Positions 11,901 to 23,400 of a stretch of DNA of 64,000 nt are shown in pieces (position 1 is the first letter of the stretch; every line of letters begins with the position of its first letter). This DNA comes from Nematostella vectensis. Lineage: Eukaryota; Cnidaria; Anthozoa; Actiniaria; Edwardsiidae. The notes beneath the pieces were generated by a model. The model was given only the letters and a program-made list of their open reading frames with translations, was not told where the DNA came from and searched no databases. The DNA lies in contig NC_064037.1 of NCBI RefSeq assembly GCF_932526225.1, positions 16,430,601-16,494,600 on the forward strand, given 5' to 3'. The translations under genes and the position numbers were made by a program.

Positions 11901-12524
11901 CCAACTCTTGCTATTACAAAAACTAAATTACAGTCCCAAAAGTGTAAGTTTGGATAACTTTTCTCTTCCTGGAAATTCTCTACAAGCTAAGGATATGGAC
12001 AAGTTTTATTGGTTACAGAAGCAGAAATGTAGCCTTCAAGTTCGATCATAACATTGTTCATGTTCATGATCAAATCCACAGATTTCACTGAGAAGCAGCC
12101 AGCTAGAGCAGCATACCAAGCCGCAAATCTCCCAAAGGTGAAGGAAGGACACTTTTTAATGGAGTGACAACACTTTTTAAAGAGCATGGTCTCTGGCAAA
12201 TTTTAAGAATATTCTTCCAAGGAATCATGAGCTAAAATAACAATGATTTTCTTATTGCTAACTTTTATTTAAGTATCCCCGTACGATTAAAAACTTTATT
12301 TAAGAGGGCTGACAAACAAATAAAAAAAGGAACATAAATAATGCTTTGTTGGTAACTTTCCCAATTGACAGCATTACCTGGTAGCATGTGAGGTTACCTT
12401 GGGTAACAGACAGGTGCTAAAATCAAACCCTTTATAAACACCTTACTGGTACACTTTGTGTTTTCAGGGTGCAAGAGTAGAAATTGAAGCCATAGCCATT
12501 GTGGGGGAGGTAAAGGATGAATAG
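8984..12524 (+). CDS. RIDA: RidA / UK114 family 2-iminobutanoate/2-iminopropanoate deaminase, seven exons
   Basis: RidA hydrolyses reactive enamine/imine products of PLP-dependent threonine and serine dehydratases, protecting other PLP enzymes. It is a small trimer found in cytosol and mitochondria. Exons: 8984-9048, 10942-11002, 11149-11193, 11272-11326, 11680-11748, 12082-12137 and 12468-12524. All have GT/AG boundaries and the phases join perfectly to a 135-aa protein, the usual family length. Visible signatures are SPGAIGAYSQAV at the N-terminus, MYISGQIGLNP, a VVKATVLLADINDF strand-helix, and PARAAYQAANLPKGARVEIEAIA, which contains the substrate-carboxylate-binding arginine (about Arg107). 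Intron 1 (9049-10941) is long and holds a tRNA-derived SINE. The gene is complete with no sign of damage. Confidence 0.95.
10091..10391 (+). mobile_element. tRNA-derived SINE
   Basis: An A-box-like stretch (gtggcctattgtgttagcgc, from about 10095) and a perfect B box (ggttcgaatcc at 10139-10149) form a tRNA-like head. It cannot fold as a proper tRNA because the acceptor stem does not pair. It is followed by about 240 bp of unrelated body including 'ggacactaaaccggaggtcccgtc'. It lies in RidA intron 1. A SINE explains this better than a functional tRNA gene. The 3' end is approximate. Confidence 0.7.
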
Positions 12525-14904
12525 TGCATCAGATGTCCATCTTGTTGTAATAAGAGTTGCTACAAGGCTTTAGTATGGTGTATTTTAAGAATTAAAACTC
12601 ATGCACTGATCATTGTGTATTTTGTAGTTTAAGAACATAAGAACCACCGAAAATCAAACATGGTTATACTACGATTTGCAGGATTAAATTAAAGGGTACT
12701 GTCTAAGACGCTTTGGGGGAAAACCTGAAAAGTCGACCGAGTATCACTCAATTCCCTGTTGTAAGGGTGATTGTCTTTTTCAGGTGATTGATGAACCTTC
12801 AGATTGGCAGAAGAGTAGGCTGTAGGTTATAGTGAATGGTCAGTTGCCATATGGGAAATGTATAGTATTAGCTTGCAGTTGGCAAGTTTATAATTTCTAT
12901 TCTGCTAAACTACTACTTTCTGTCTTTTACCATTACAACTAATAGAATTTGGTGTTTTTTGATTGGTTAGCATGATTGGGAACCATTTCAGGGCTAGCCA
13001 ATCAAAATGCTTTGAGGATTTTGAATGACTGAAGATAGAAGATTTAAGCGATTTAGCTTGTGGAAATAATCAGTGAAAGTTGAAACAAATATAGAAAACT
13101 GCAGTAAATTCTTTCTATAAGATACCAAATAACTGACTACAGCTTTTGCAGTTGGGTTTTGGTTTAAGGGATATGTAGGTTTTTTTGGTATGTTTTTTAT
13201 TATTTTACACTGTAAGAAATATAGCTCTTCCCACTTGAAGTTTTACTATTCACTAACAAAAGCATACTGTATCATTGTACCCATGCTACAGAGAATCATG
13301 GTTCAAGCATACAGTCTTATATTACCTTTGTGAGGCAGTAGCTACACCCCCCCCCCCCCTGCCCGCTCACACACTGACTATATGACCCTGCATACCAAAA
13401 GCAAGGGAGTATGGCCCTTTCATGAACCCCTAATTGTACATCATAATTAACAGGCCCATACCCAGGATTTTTCTTGGGGGGGGGGGGGGGGGGGCAAATC
13501 TGAAAAAGTGGACCTAATTTTTCTGACCACTGACCATCCCAAAAGAACAAAAAGTGATGTTTTTGCCTTTCCACAGGACTTTTATTGTCAGAGTTGGCTG
13601 CACTTATGGATTAGTGAGATACCAGAGTGATCTAGCTTATGCTTTATAGTTTTGTCTACAAATAGCACGTCTATTAAGAACAGAAAGTGGACTTTCGGCC
13701 GTTGTGGGGGGGGGGGGGGGTTTGCATTCACACCCCCCTGGGTACATGCCTGATTAAGCATGTGAAAGTTTGTGTTCCATCACTTTTATTGATGTGATAA
13801 TAAGCTATGTACATTACAAAAATTAGTAGACTTTATTTACAGCAAAATCGATTTTCTATCTTTCTACTGGATCACTTGAAAGCTATAATTTCCCACTTGA
13901 TTGTTGTTTATGATACATGATTTACTGTGTCCATAAGGAAACATGTAAGTATATAAGCCCACTTAAAACTTTCACATAGTAATTCCTGTTGTTTTCATCC
14001 TAAATCCTTTTTAATCCAGAAATGAATTCCTCATAAATCATTTTTATTTTCCATTTTAAAAATATAGAATCTCTTTCTAAAACTTTGAATTGAATATGTC
14101 ACTAGAACTAACATATCCAGTATGTTTTTATAGCTGATGTGAAGTTTGCTTTCTTTATAGAAATATCTCAAACTAAATACAACTATTTTACTAACATTAA
14201 ATAATACCCAATTTGAAACAGACAAGTATGGGTTTGCAATTAACATTTACCATGTTGCTATCTTTTACAGTTTGGTTTTTATTGAGGAGTTTAGTGCATG
14301 ATAAACACTATTAAAGCCACATTGCAAATTGTCCTTCCAGATAAAACAGCAAAGAGAAGCTTTATTTGCTATGTATGGTCAGGCAATTAACTATTTTAGA
14401 GGTGGTAGAATTCCAACAAAAAGCTAATACAAATACAAGATTACAAATATATATATATATATATAGCAACCCAAAAAGATAAAAAACAACCATGACCAAA
14501 AAAAATATCTTACTCAACATTTCTGAAGACCTCCTTAAATATCTAATTGCTGACCCTATCTTATTTTGCATAAAAAATGGGTGCAGAGTTTCAATCAGGC
14601 TAAATAATATTTATCTATCTCATTTAATCGTCCAACAGTATGATATGTATGCAATTGATTCTACACCTATTCTATACCTGAATTTTTCATGTCATTTTGT
14701 GCAGCAATATAAAGGTGACATCATTTTACCATGATGATTTTCCATCTATCCTGCAGCATGTCTTTCTTTCCTATCCTAGCATGTAAAAGGGGGCAATGTT
14801 GATTACCTCCTATCTCTCTACCATAAACTAGATTGAGGTTGCCCAATGACATGTATCTTTGAGTGAGCCTTGAGCTCAAAGTAACTACACTTGGTAGTCA
14901 TCTA
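12525..14904. other. Intergenic region with one short transposon
   Basis: Apart from the CAGGCCC-type element at 13451-13752 I see only AT-rich sequence, a short (TA)n run at about 14450-14465 and poly-C and poly-G runs near 13346 and 13476. No open frame here has recognisable similarity. Confidence 0.5.
13451..13752. mobile_element. CAGGCCCATA-type short inverted-repeat element, copy 2
   Basis: It begins CAGGCCCATACCCAGG and ends CCTGGGTACATGCCTG, with a direct ATTAA repeat on both sides (13446-13450 and 13753-13757). It shares the internal sequence of copy 1 at 2889, including 'gtgatctagcttatgct' and 'aatagcacgtctatt'. It is non-coding. Confidence 0.75.
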
Positions 14905-17900
14905 CTAACTGTCTTCTGAATTATCCTCTGTATTTGGTGTGTCCTCAGAAGGCTTTTCACTCTCATCATTTCCCTCCTTTGTGGTTTCCTCTTTTGTCAC
15001 TTCAGCTGTTGCCTCAGGCTTATCACCACCCTCTGTTGCTGAAGACTCGGGTTTGTTCTCTGCCGCTCCCGTCTCCTCACTAGGGATTGCTGCACCCTCT
15101 GCGGCATCATCCTCTGGTTTTGCTTCAGAAGCATCTTCTGCGGACTTGTCTGTTTCATTCACCTCTGCACTAGCATCATTAGTCTCAGTTGCTGCTGATG
15201 TACTTTCTGTGGCTGCTGCTACTTCTTCGAATGCTGCAGCCTCATCCTTGGGGGCTTCCTCCTCCTGTTTAGGTGCAGCAGCCTCATCTCTAGAGGGTGC
15301 TTCCTCTGTGGGTGCAGAGGCATCCCCGGGGGAATCGGTAGTGGTTTCATCAGATGGTGAGGCAGCTTCCTCTTTTGCTGGCTCTTCCTTTGCAGGTTCT
15401 TCAGTTATTGTTTCCTGATGTGAAACTTTTGCCTCCTCACCTACAGGCTCTTCTCTTGGTTCAGGCTCAACCTGTTCACACCCTGCACCATCAGCTTTAT
15501 CGTTCGGGGGTTGGCTTGTGGGAACTACAATAGATAATCAATTATTAGATACATATTAGAACAGAATTCGTGTGGATGGGCTAGGGTTGGACCAAGTGCC
15601 ATAAAAATATGAAGAACATTAATGAAATCCATCCATGATAGAACAATGAACCCAGCTGGCCCCTATCTTAAAATCCTTGCCTTGCTTGCTGGCTTAGCTA
15701 CAATATCACCAAACAAATTGTCTAACTGTGATGACAAATTTATATATAAGATTCTTAAGTTTGGTTTAGATATTTTTTTTTTATATTTGTAGTGGGGATC
15801 CAAAATTTCTTTCTTGTGAATTATTTTAGACATGGAATTATGGTATGATTTCAGCTGTTTCTGCACATTTTAAAATTATGTAAATTCTTTCTGACCAGAC
15901 AGAGATTATGGCTGTAAATTAAGCTTTAAAATAAAAAAATATCATCAAATATAATAAATTTGTTATTGCTCTATAGTCTCAACTTTTATACTAAAAAAAG
16001 TTGAGCTATTTCTTTTTGCAAATACTGTCTTGATCTAACCCTTTGATAGACAATCTACGCTAATTCTAGGTGATTCCTTTCCAAATTTAGCTAAGAAATT
16101 CAATTTTTAAAAGTAATCTCATAGGTTTCCTATTCATCGTTAAATACTCATTTATCTCTGAAATCGTTTCTCAGACAGTAATTATTTTCTCTGGCTATTT
16201 CTGAACTCTTCTTTATCACCTGCTATTTTCCAAAGTAAATTTAGACCCTGATCCATTTGTCTTTGCAAATATCAAGTAAAATTATATGACATATAATCAA
16301 AACATGTGTCAAAATAAAATTAACATAGGATCACATAAGACATTTAATGAGAAAAAGGTCAAAGTTGCCCCCTCCCCCTTCAGGGACTAGTTGTTTTGTG
16401 ACAATGTTCACGGATCAAAAGTTGACATCACAAGTGGAGTTTGTATTGTTTTAATTTTTTAAATCACACGAATGTGATTCATACCCCAAACATATAACTT
16501 TCTCATGGCCATTTTCAAATTTTTCATTTTAAGTGGCAATCGCACTAGTTTACTTCCGGTGTGCCGACCGACGAAAGAATCTATTAGAATCCATGCTATT
16601 AAACAGGCCATTTGCTCTAAATTATCAGTCACATCCTCGAAGGAGATTTCTCGGCACCACGAAAAAAAAAAAAATTGCATTTCATGACTGGGCTACCACA
16701 GGTATCCCAGTAATAAGAGGGGGAATGTGTAACCTTTACGAGTAGTCACATTGCAAGGGATAAATTCTAAAACGATGGATCCATTTGGGTACACACAACT
16801 TTCTCTAAACGTGAGCATCATTAGCTTTATACTATTTTTCTGTCGTTTTTGGTAGTTTTATCTATGGGGTGATCTATAACTTCCTTGAGTAAAAGCGTTG
16901 ATTTGCATAATTGATAAAAAGCCAAATAGCTGAATGGAACATACAAGATCGTTCACGCCATTAGCCTTCGAGGGGAGGTAGCAAATGTTATTGATCCTTT
17001 CTTCGCAGTAAAACAGCATTACGAACCGGAACATTAACTTTCAAATTGCCAAGTATGAAGGATTAGATCTATTGTTAAAAAGTTAATAGGCGATTTGTAG
17101 TAATTACACATCGACTGAACAAATGGCCTTTGCCAATTAAGTGAAATTTCCAGTGCAAAAAAAAAAAGGATATACGCACTGGGTAAGAAAAACGGTTTAG
17201 TTCTTTAACAAATTTTAGAGACTTCAAACTAAATGGATTTTGACAGTTGATAGTAAATACTTATTCATATAGGTAGATGTCGCGTCGCATCGCGCAACGA
17301 GAAAGAAAATTTACTCCGGCTTGTGAGATAAAAATTAAAATACGCCGGAAAAAATAATAGAAATAGGAATAAAATCTGCACCTGTGTGAAGTGTCAAGTT
17401 ATTCCTTTTTTTTTTAGTTATTCGTTAGCTTGTGAAATAAGTTCATATTTTGCACTATGCAAAATACACGCACACATCTATAGGCTTAACTTCAAATATT
17501 TGGGTAACTATAGCAATCATTTGAAGAGTTTGAGGTAAACTTGTCTTGGATTAAATGAAAACTTAGTGTTTTTTATTAGGGTTGATCGTTTCTGAGGTGG
17601 TACTCATGGCAACAGAATATCGTCCCGCAAACTACGACTTGTTTGTATTTTTGCCTCATCATTAGCGCCTGTTGAGTTGCTGGCGAGAAACTTCAAATCA
17701 TTCTATTGTCTCTTTAATGTTGTTTGAAGACTGCCTGCAGTTTGTTGAAATAAAAAAGCGACAATGAAGGAAGACTCAGATAGAAGAAATGTCATTAGAA
17801 AAAAAAACTTTGCCTTAAAGAATAGAGAGTTAGGATATTGAATCAAAGGTGTATAAACTGTTTTCTTTTAGCCCACTACTACGCGAAACACGTTGCAAAG

Positions 17901-18618
17901 TGGGTCGGCGAAATAATTCATAAACCATTATCGTCTTTAAGTGCATACGCTATTATTCAGTTAAAACCACGCGTGTTATCAGGCACAGGGCGAATTTGCC
18001 GCTACAGACGTGAGGTAGCACAGATTTCTAATGATTTTTTGAGGTGCCTTATTGCTCATTCCCAAAAATCGTCTCGAATCCGTTAATGGATAAAGCGCAA
18101 AGAACAACGATTTAAAAATGCGACTAACACAGCCGTACGTGTCGGCTTAAATACAGTAAAACTTGAGATAATCTTAAAGATTGTGAAAGGCATGAAAAAC
18201 AAACGCAACAAGAAATCGAAAACGCGCTCAGACGAATTTGCGCGCGCGGAAAGTAATAAAAGCGACAATGGATTATGAAGTATAAAATAAAGTTCTCGGA
18301 GGTGAAGTTAAAGCACGTATTAAGTTGCACTAAAAATACCCCGCTTAATCTCTGTAGAAAGGAGTTAGTATAGAAAGCAAGTGCGCGTATTTCAATAGTC
18401 ATTCATTTATTCAAAAGCGTACCGTGTTTGGGCTGTTCATTTGGCGTGCTGGACGAAGCCAAGGGTTGAATCTCCTGCTCGTTCGACGCCGGTTTAGGGT
18501 TGGCGGATTGTGTGGTTGTGTTGTTGTTTGGAGCCACTGTAGGCGCCACTATTGAAGACGTCTGAACCGTTGGTTGTGTAGCCGTGGTTTTCGCTTGGTT
18601 ACTTGCACTACAACCCAT
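14905..18618 (-). CDS. MGC-anchored, Glu/Ala-rich acidic protein (two exons)
   Basis: I do not recognise a specific orthologue. Exon 1 (18423-18618) starts MGCSASNQ, a classic N-myristoylation (Gly2) plus palmitoylation (Cys3) signal, followed by a Thr/Asn/Pro-rich low-complexity stretch. It ends CACG|GTACGC. Exon 2 (14905-15524) begins after TTGTAG and continues in phase into a long Glu/Ala/Ser/Thr-rich acidic tail, with repeats such as EEPAKEEPAKEE, to the TAG at 14905-14907. The joined product is 271 aa. The lipidation signal with a disordered acidic body resembles MARCKS/BASP1/GAP-43-type membrane-tethered proteins in composition only. The 2.9-kb intron (15525-18422) could hide another exon, but the phases fit directly. 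The long plus-strand open frame at 14939-15418 is its shadow. Confidence 0.6.
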
Positions 18619-18639
18619 GGCGACTTTTAGATAAAACAC

Positions 18640-19609
18640 GTTACAATTCTGTCAATCGGATGTTTTCTCGCTCACTTGCTGTGCCGTTTCGTTAGAGCCT
18701 TCCTTACTGTGTTGTGTTATGTTGCTGCCTTGATCTTGGGGTCGTGTGACACACTATATATGACAAGCGGCGTTTCCTGCTTTTGACACACGTAACAACC
18801 ACCTCGTTTCTGTTTGTAGCTGTTTATCCGCGTTGCTAAGCGACGCTGTCGCTTTAAACCGGACGATATTTGTCTTGGGATTGAAAGTGTCGTTTAAGTG
18901 TCACCTTCAAAACGGATAAAGTCCCGTCTTATGGTTCTATAGCTGGGAATCGCTTTACCTGCGACCTGTAATCGTGCGTAAGCATACAAACGGACGATAT
19001 CATACAGGAACAGTCACCTGCAAAAGAGATCATGCATTCCCTTTTCGCGGCACCAATTAGGCTTTCCTAAACATATATGAACGGGAATTGTAATAACGTA
19101 GATAAATACGTTGCTGTCAAATTTAATTAGCGGTTCGGTCTAAGTTGTGTTTGCACTGGCCATTTTACCTACCGTGGGGTCCAATGCCTGCGTGCCCGCC
19201 TTACCCACCCCCCGTTAGTTTAAAAAGTATATAGTCGGCACCTCGCTCCCCTTTCTCTTCTCCCTTTCTTTTCTCCCTTTTCCTTGCTGAAAAAATAGAG
19301 CTTCAGGTTTCCAGGGTACATTTCACCTAGTGTTCGTAGCCACGAAGGTATGAGGAGTATTGGGAATGGCTCTCTTTTCCCTCCCCCCGTCCATACTGCC
19401 CCTTCGCCTACTCTCTCTCTCTCCCCACCTCCTCCTTTTCACTTTCATCCCTTTTATATTCACGCTTCATTGGGTCTATAAAAGAGAGAACCGGACTCCA
19501 ATGTCGAATACTCGTTAACTTTATCTGTAAAGGGAAACAGTTCATTGTCGGGTAATCCGAGTTATCGGAGGAAAAACGAAAAGAACTTATTCTTGGGATG
19601 TCAAAGTCA
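18640..19609. other. Gene-free stretch upstream of the acidic-protein gene
   Basis: No supported gene. The part next to 18618 should hold the promoter of the MGC gene. A TATA-like 'ctatatatg' lies at about 18752. A CT-rich polypyrimidine tract occupies about 19245-19290 and 19380-19450. Confidence 0.4.
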
Positions 19610-20205
19610 GTTCGAGTTAGAGGGGAGGTCGAGTTTCCCGTGTTCGAGTTAGAGGGGAGGTCGAGTTACCCGTGTTCGAGTTAGATGGAAGTTCGAGTTA
19701 CCCGAGCTCGAGTTAGAGGGGAGGTCGAGTAACCCGAGCTTGGGTTAGAGAGAAATCGAGTTACCCGTGTTAGAATAAGAGGGGAGGTCGAGTTACCCGA
19801 GCTCGAGTCAGAGGGGAGGTCGAGTTACCCGTGTTAGAATTAGAGGGGAGGTCAATTTACCCGAGCTCGAATTAGAGGGGAGAAGGAGTTACCTGAGCTC
19901 GGGTTAAAGGGGAGGTCGAGTTACCCGAGTTTGGGTTAGAGGGGATCTCGAGTTACCCGATATCGAGTTATAGGGGAGGTCGAGTCCCCGGTGTTTGAAT
20001 TAAAGGGGAGGTCGAGTTACCCGAACTCGAGTTAAAGGGTAGGTCGAGTTACCCGAGTTTTGGTTAGAGGGGATCTCGAGTTACCCCTGTTCGAATTAGA
20101 GGGGAGGTCGAGTTACCCGAGTTTGGGTTAGAGGGGATTTTGAGTTACCCCTGTTTGAATTAGAGTGGAGGTCGAGTTACCCGAGTTTGGGTTAGAGGGG
20201 TTCCA
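19610..20205. repeat. Minisatellite with ~32-bp unit (GAGTTACCCGAGCTCGAGTT)
   Basis: About 18 degenerate units of the type 'gaggtcgagttacccgagct / cgagttagagggg' run head to tail. Many units contain the palindrome CCGAGCTCGAG or variants with 'gtgttcgaatt'. There is no coding capacity. The 5.7-kb array begins about 200 bp downstream. Confidence 0.85.
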
Positions 20206-20414
20206 GTAAAGAAACAAATTAAAATTTTACTAGCCACGTTAACCGCACCTTTTTTTCTGCTACCAAACTTGGCGTCATGAATGTGGCGAACCTCGTTGTA
20301 AAGATGTATACATTAGAGGGGCTACAACATAACCCTCAAATCCCGTTATCCATATAACTTTTCCCAAAAATCCCGATAAAAGATTCACGCTAATCCATCC
20401 CGTGCGACATTTCT

Positions 20415-23400
20415 ATTCTGACAGTGCACACGAGTACATTGGGGTACACACTGGTCACTGCGCATGAGTACATGGGGGTACACACAGATCAGTGCGCATG
20501 AGTACATGGGGGTACACACTGATAAGTGCGCATGAATACCTGGGGTACACACTGGTCAGTGCAAATTAGTACATGGGGTACACACTAATAAGTGCGCATG
20601 AGTACATGGGGGTACCCACTGATCAGTGTGCATGAGTACATGGGGTACACACTGATCAGTGCAAATTAGTACATGGGGTACACACTAATAAGTGCGCATG
20701 AGTACATGGGGGTACCCACTGATCAGTGTGCATGAGTACATGGGGTACACACTGGTCAGTGCAAATTAGTACATGGGGTACACACTAATAAGTGCGCATG
20801 AGTACATGGGGGTACCCACTGATCAGTGTGCATGAGTACATGGGGTACACACTGATCAGTGCGCATGAGTACATGGGGGTACACACTGATAAGTGCGCAT
20901 GAGTACATGCGGGTACACATTCATCAGTGCGAAAGAGTACATGGGGTACACCCTGATCAGTGCGCATGATTACATGGGGGTACACACTGATCAGTGCGCA
21001 TGAGTACAAGGGGGTACAAACTGATCAGTGCGCATGAGTACATGGGGGTACACACTGATCAGTGCAAATTAGTACAATGGGGTACACATTGAACAGTGCG
21101 CATGAGTACATGGCGTACACGCTAATAAGTGCGCATGAGTACATGAGGGTACACACTGATACGTGCGCATGAGTACATGGGGTACACACTGGTCAGTGCA
21201 AATTAGTACATGGGGTACACACTAATAAGTGCGCATGAGTACAACAGGGTACCCACTGATCAGTGTGCATAAGTACATGGGGTACACACTGATCAGTGCA
21301 AATTAATACATGGGGTACAAACTGATCAGTGCGCATGAGTACATGGGGGTACACACTGATCAGTGCAAATTAGTACAATGGGGTACACATTGAACAGTGC
21401 GCATGAGTACATGGCGTACACGCTAATAAGTGCGCATGAGTACATGAGGGTACACACTGATACGTGCGCATGAGTACATGGGGGTACCCACTGATCAGTA
21501 TGCATGAGTACATGGGGGTACACATTGATCAGTGCGCATGAGTACATGGGGGTACACACTCATCCGTGCGCATGAGTACATGGGATACATACTGATAAGT
21601 GCGCATGAGTACATGGGGTACACACTGAAGAGTGCGCATGAGTACATGGGGGTACACACTGATCGGTGCGGATGAGTACATGGTGGTACACACTGATCGG
21701 TGCGGATGAGTACATGGGGGTACACACTGATAAGTGCGCATCAGTAGATGGGGGTACACACTAACAAGTGCGCATGAGTACATGGGGTACACACTGATTA
21801 GTTAGCATGAGTACATGGGGTACACTCTGATCAGTGCGCATGAGTACATGGGGGTACACACTGATAAGTGCGCATGTGTACATGGGAATACACACTGATA
21901 AGTGCCATGAGTACATGTGGTACACACTGATAAGTGCGCATGAATACATGTGGGTACACACTGATAAGTGCGCATGAGTACATGGGAATACACACTGATA
22001 AGTGCGCATGAGTACATGGGAATACACACTAATAAGTGCGCATGAGTACATGTGGGTACCCACTGATCAGTGTTCATGAGTACATGGTGGTACACACTGA
22101 TCAGTGCGCATGAGTACATGGGGGTACACACTGATAGGTGCGCATTAGTACATGGGGTACACACTGATTAGTGCAAATTAGTACATGGAGGTACACACTG
22201 AACAGTGCGCATGAGTACATGATGGTACACACTGATAAGCGCGCATGAGTACATGGGGCTACACACTGATAAGTGCGCATGAGTACATGTGGGTACACTA
22301 TGATCAGTGCGCATAGTACATGGGGGTACACGCTGAACAATGCGCATGACTACATGTGGGTACACTATGATCAGTGCGCATGAATACATGGGGTACACAC
22401 TGATAAGTGCGCATGAGTACATGGGGGTACACACTGATAAGTGCGCATAAGTACATGGGGTACGCACTAAGTGCGCATGAGTCCATGGGATACACACTGA
22501 TAAGTGCGCATGAGTACATTGGGGTACACACTGATCAGTGCGCATGAGTTCATTGGGCTACGCAGTGATCAGTGCGAAAGAGTACATGGGGTACACACTG
22601 GTCACTGCGCATGAGTACATGGGGGTACACACTGATAAGTGCGCATGAGTACATGGGGGTACAAAGTGATCAGTGCGCATGAGTTCATGGGGTACACACT
22701 GATAAATGCGAATGAGTACATGGGGGTACACACTGATAAGTGCTCATGAGTACATGGGGGTACACGCTAATAAGTGAGCATAAGTAGATGGGGGTACACA
22801 CTGATAAGTGCGCATGAGTACATGGGGTACACACTGATAAGTGCCCATAGGTATATGGGGTACACACTGATCAGTGTGCATGAGTACAAACTCAACTCAT
22901 CAGTGCGCATGAGTACATGGGGGTACACATTGATCAGTGCGCATGAGTACATGGGGGTACACACTGATCAGTTAGCATGAGTACATGGGGTACACTCTGA
23001 TCAGTGCGCATGAGTACATGGGGGTACACACTGATAAGTGCGCATGAGTACATGGGGGTACACACTGATAAGTACACATGAGTACATAGGGGTACACACT
23101 GATAAGTGCGCATGAGTACATGGGGGTACAAACTGATCAGTGCGCATAAGTAGATGGGGGTACACACTGATAAGTGCGCATGAGTACATTGGGTACACAC
23201 TGATAAGTGCGCATAAGTATATGGGGTACACGCTGGTGAGTGCGCATGAGTGCATGGGGGTACAAACTCATCAGTGCGCATGAATACATGGGGGTACACA
23301 TTGATCAGTGCGCATGTGTACATGGGGTACACACTGATCGGTGCACATGAGTACATGGGGTACACACTAACAAGTGCGCATGAGTACATGGGGGTACACA

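Noticed and set aside
14939-15418. 159-codon plus-strand Ser/Ala-rich open frame
   Set aside because: It is antisense to the acidic Glu/Ala-rich exon. Glu and Ala codons read as Ser/Phe/Ala on the other strand, and no splice or start context supports it.
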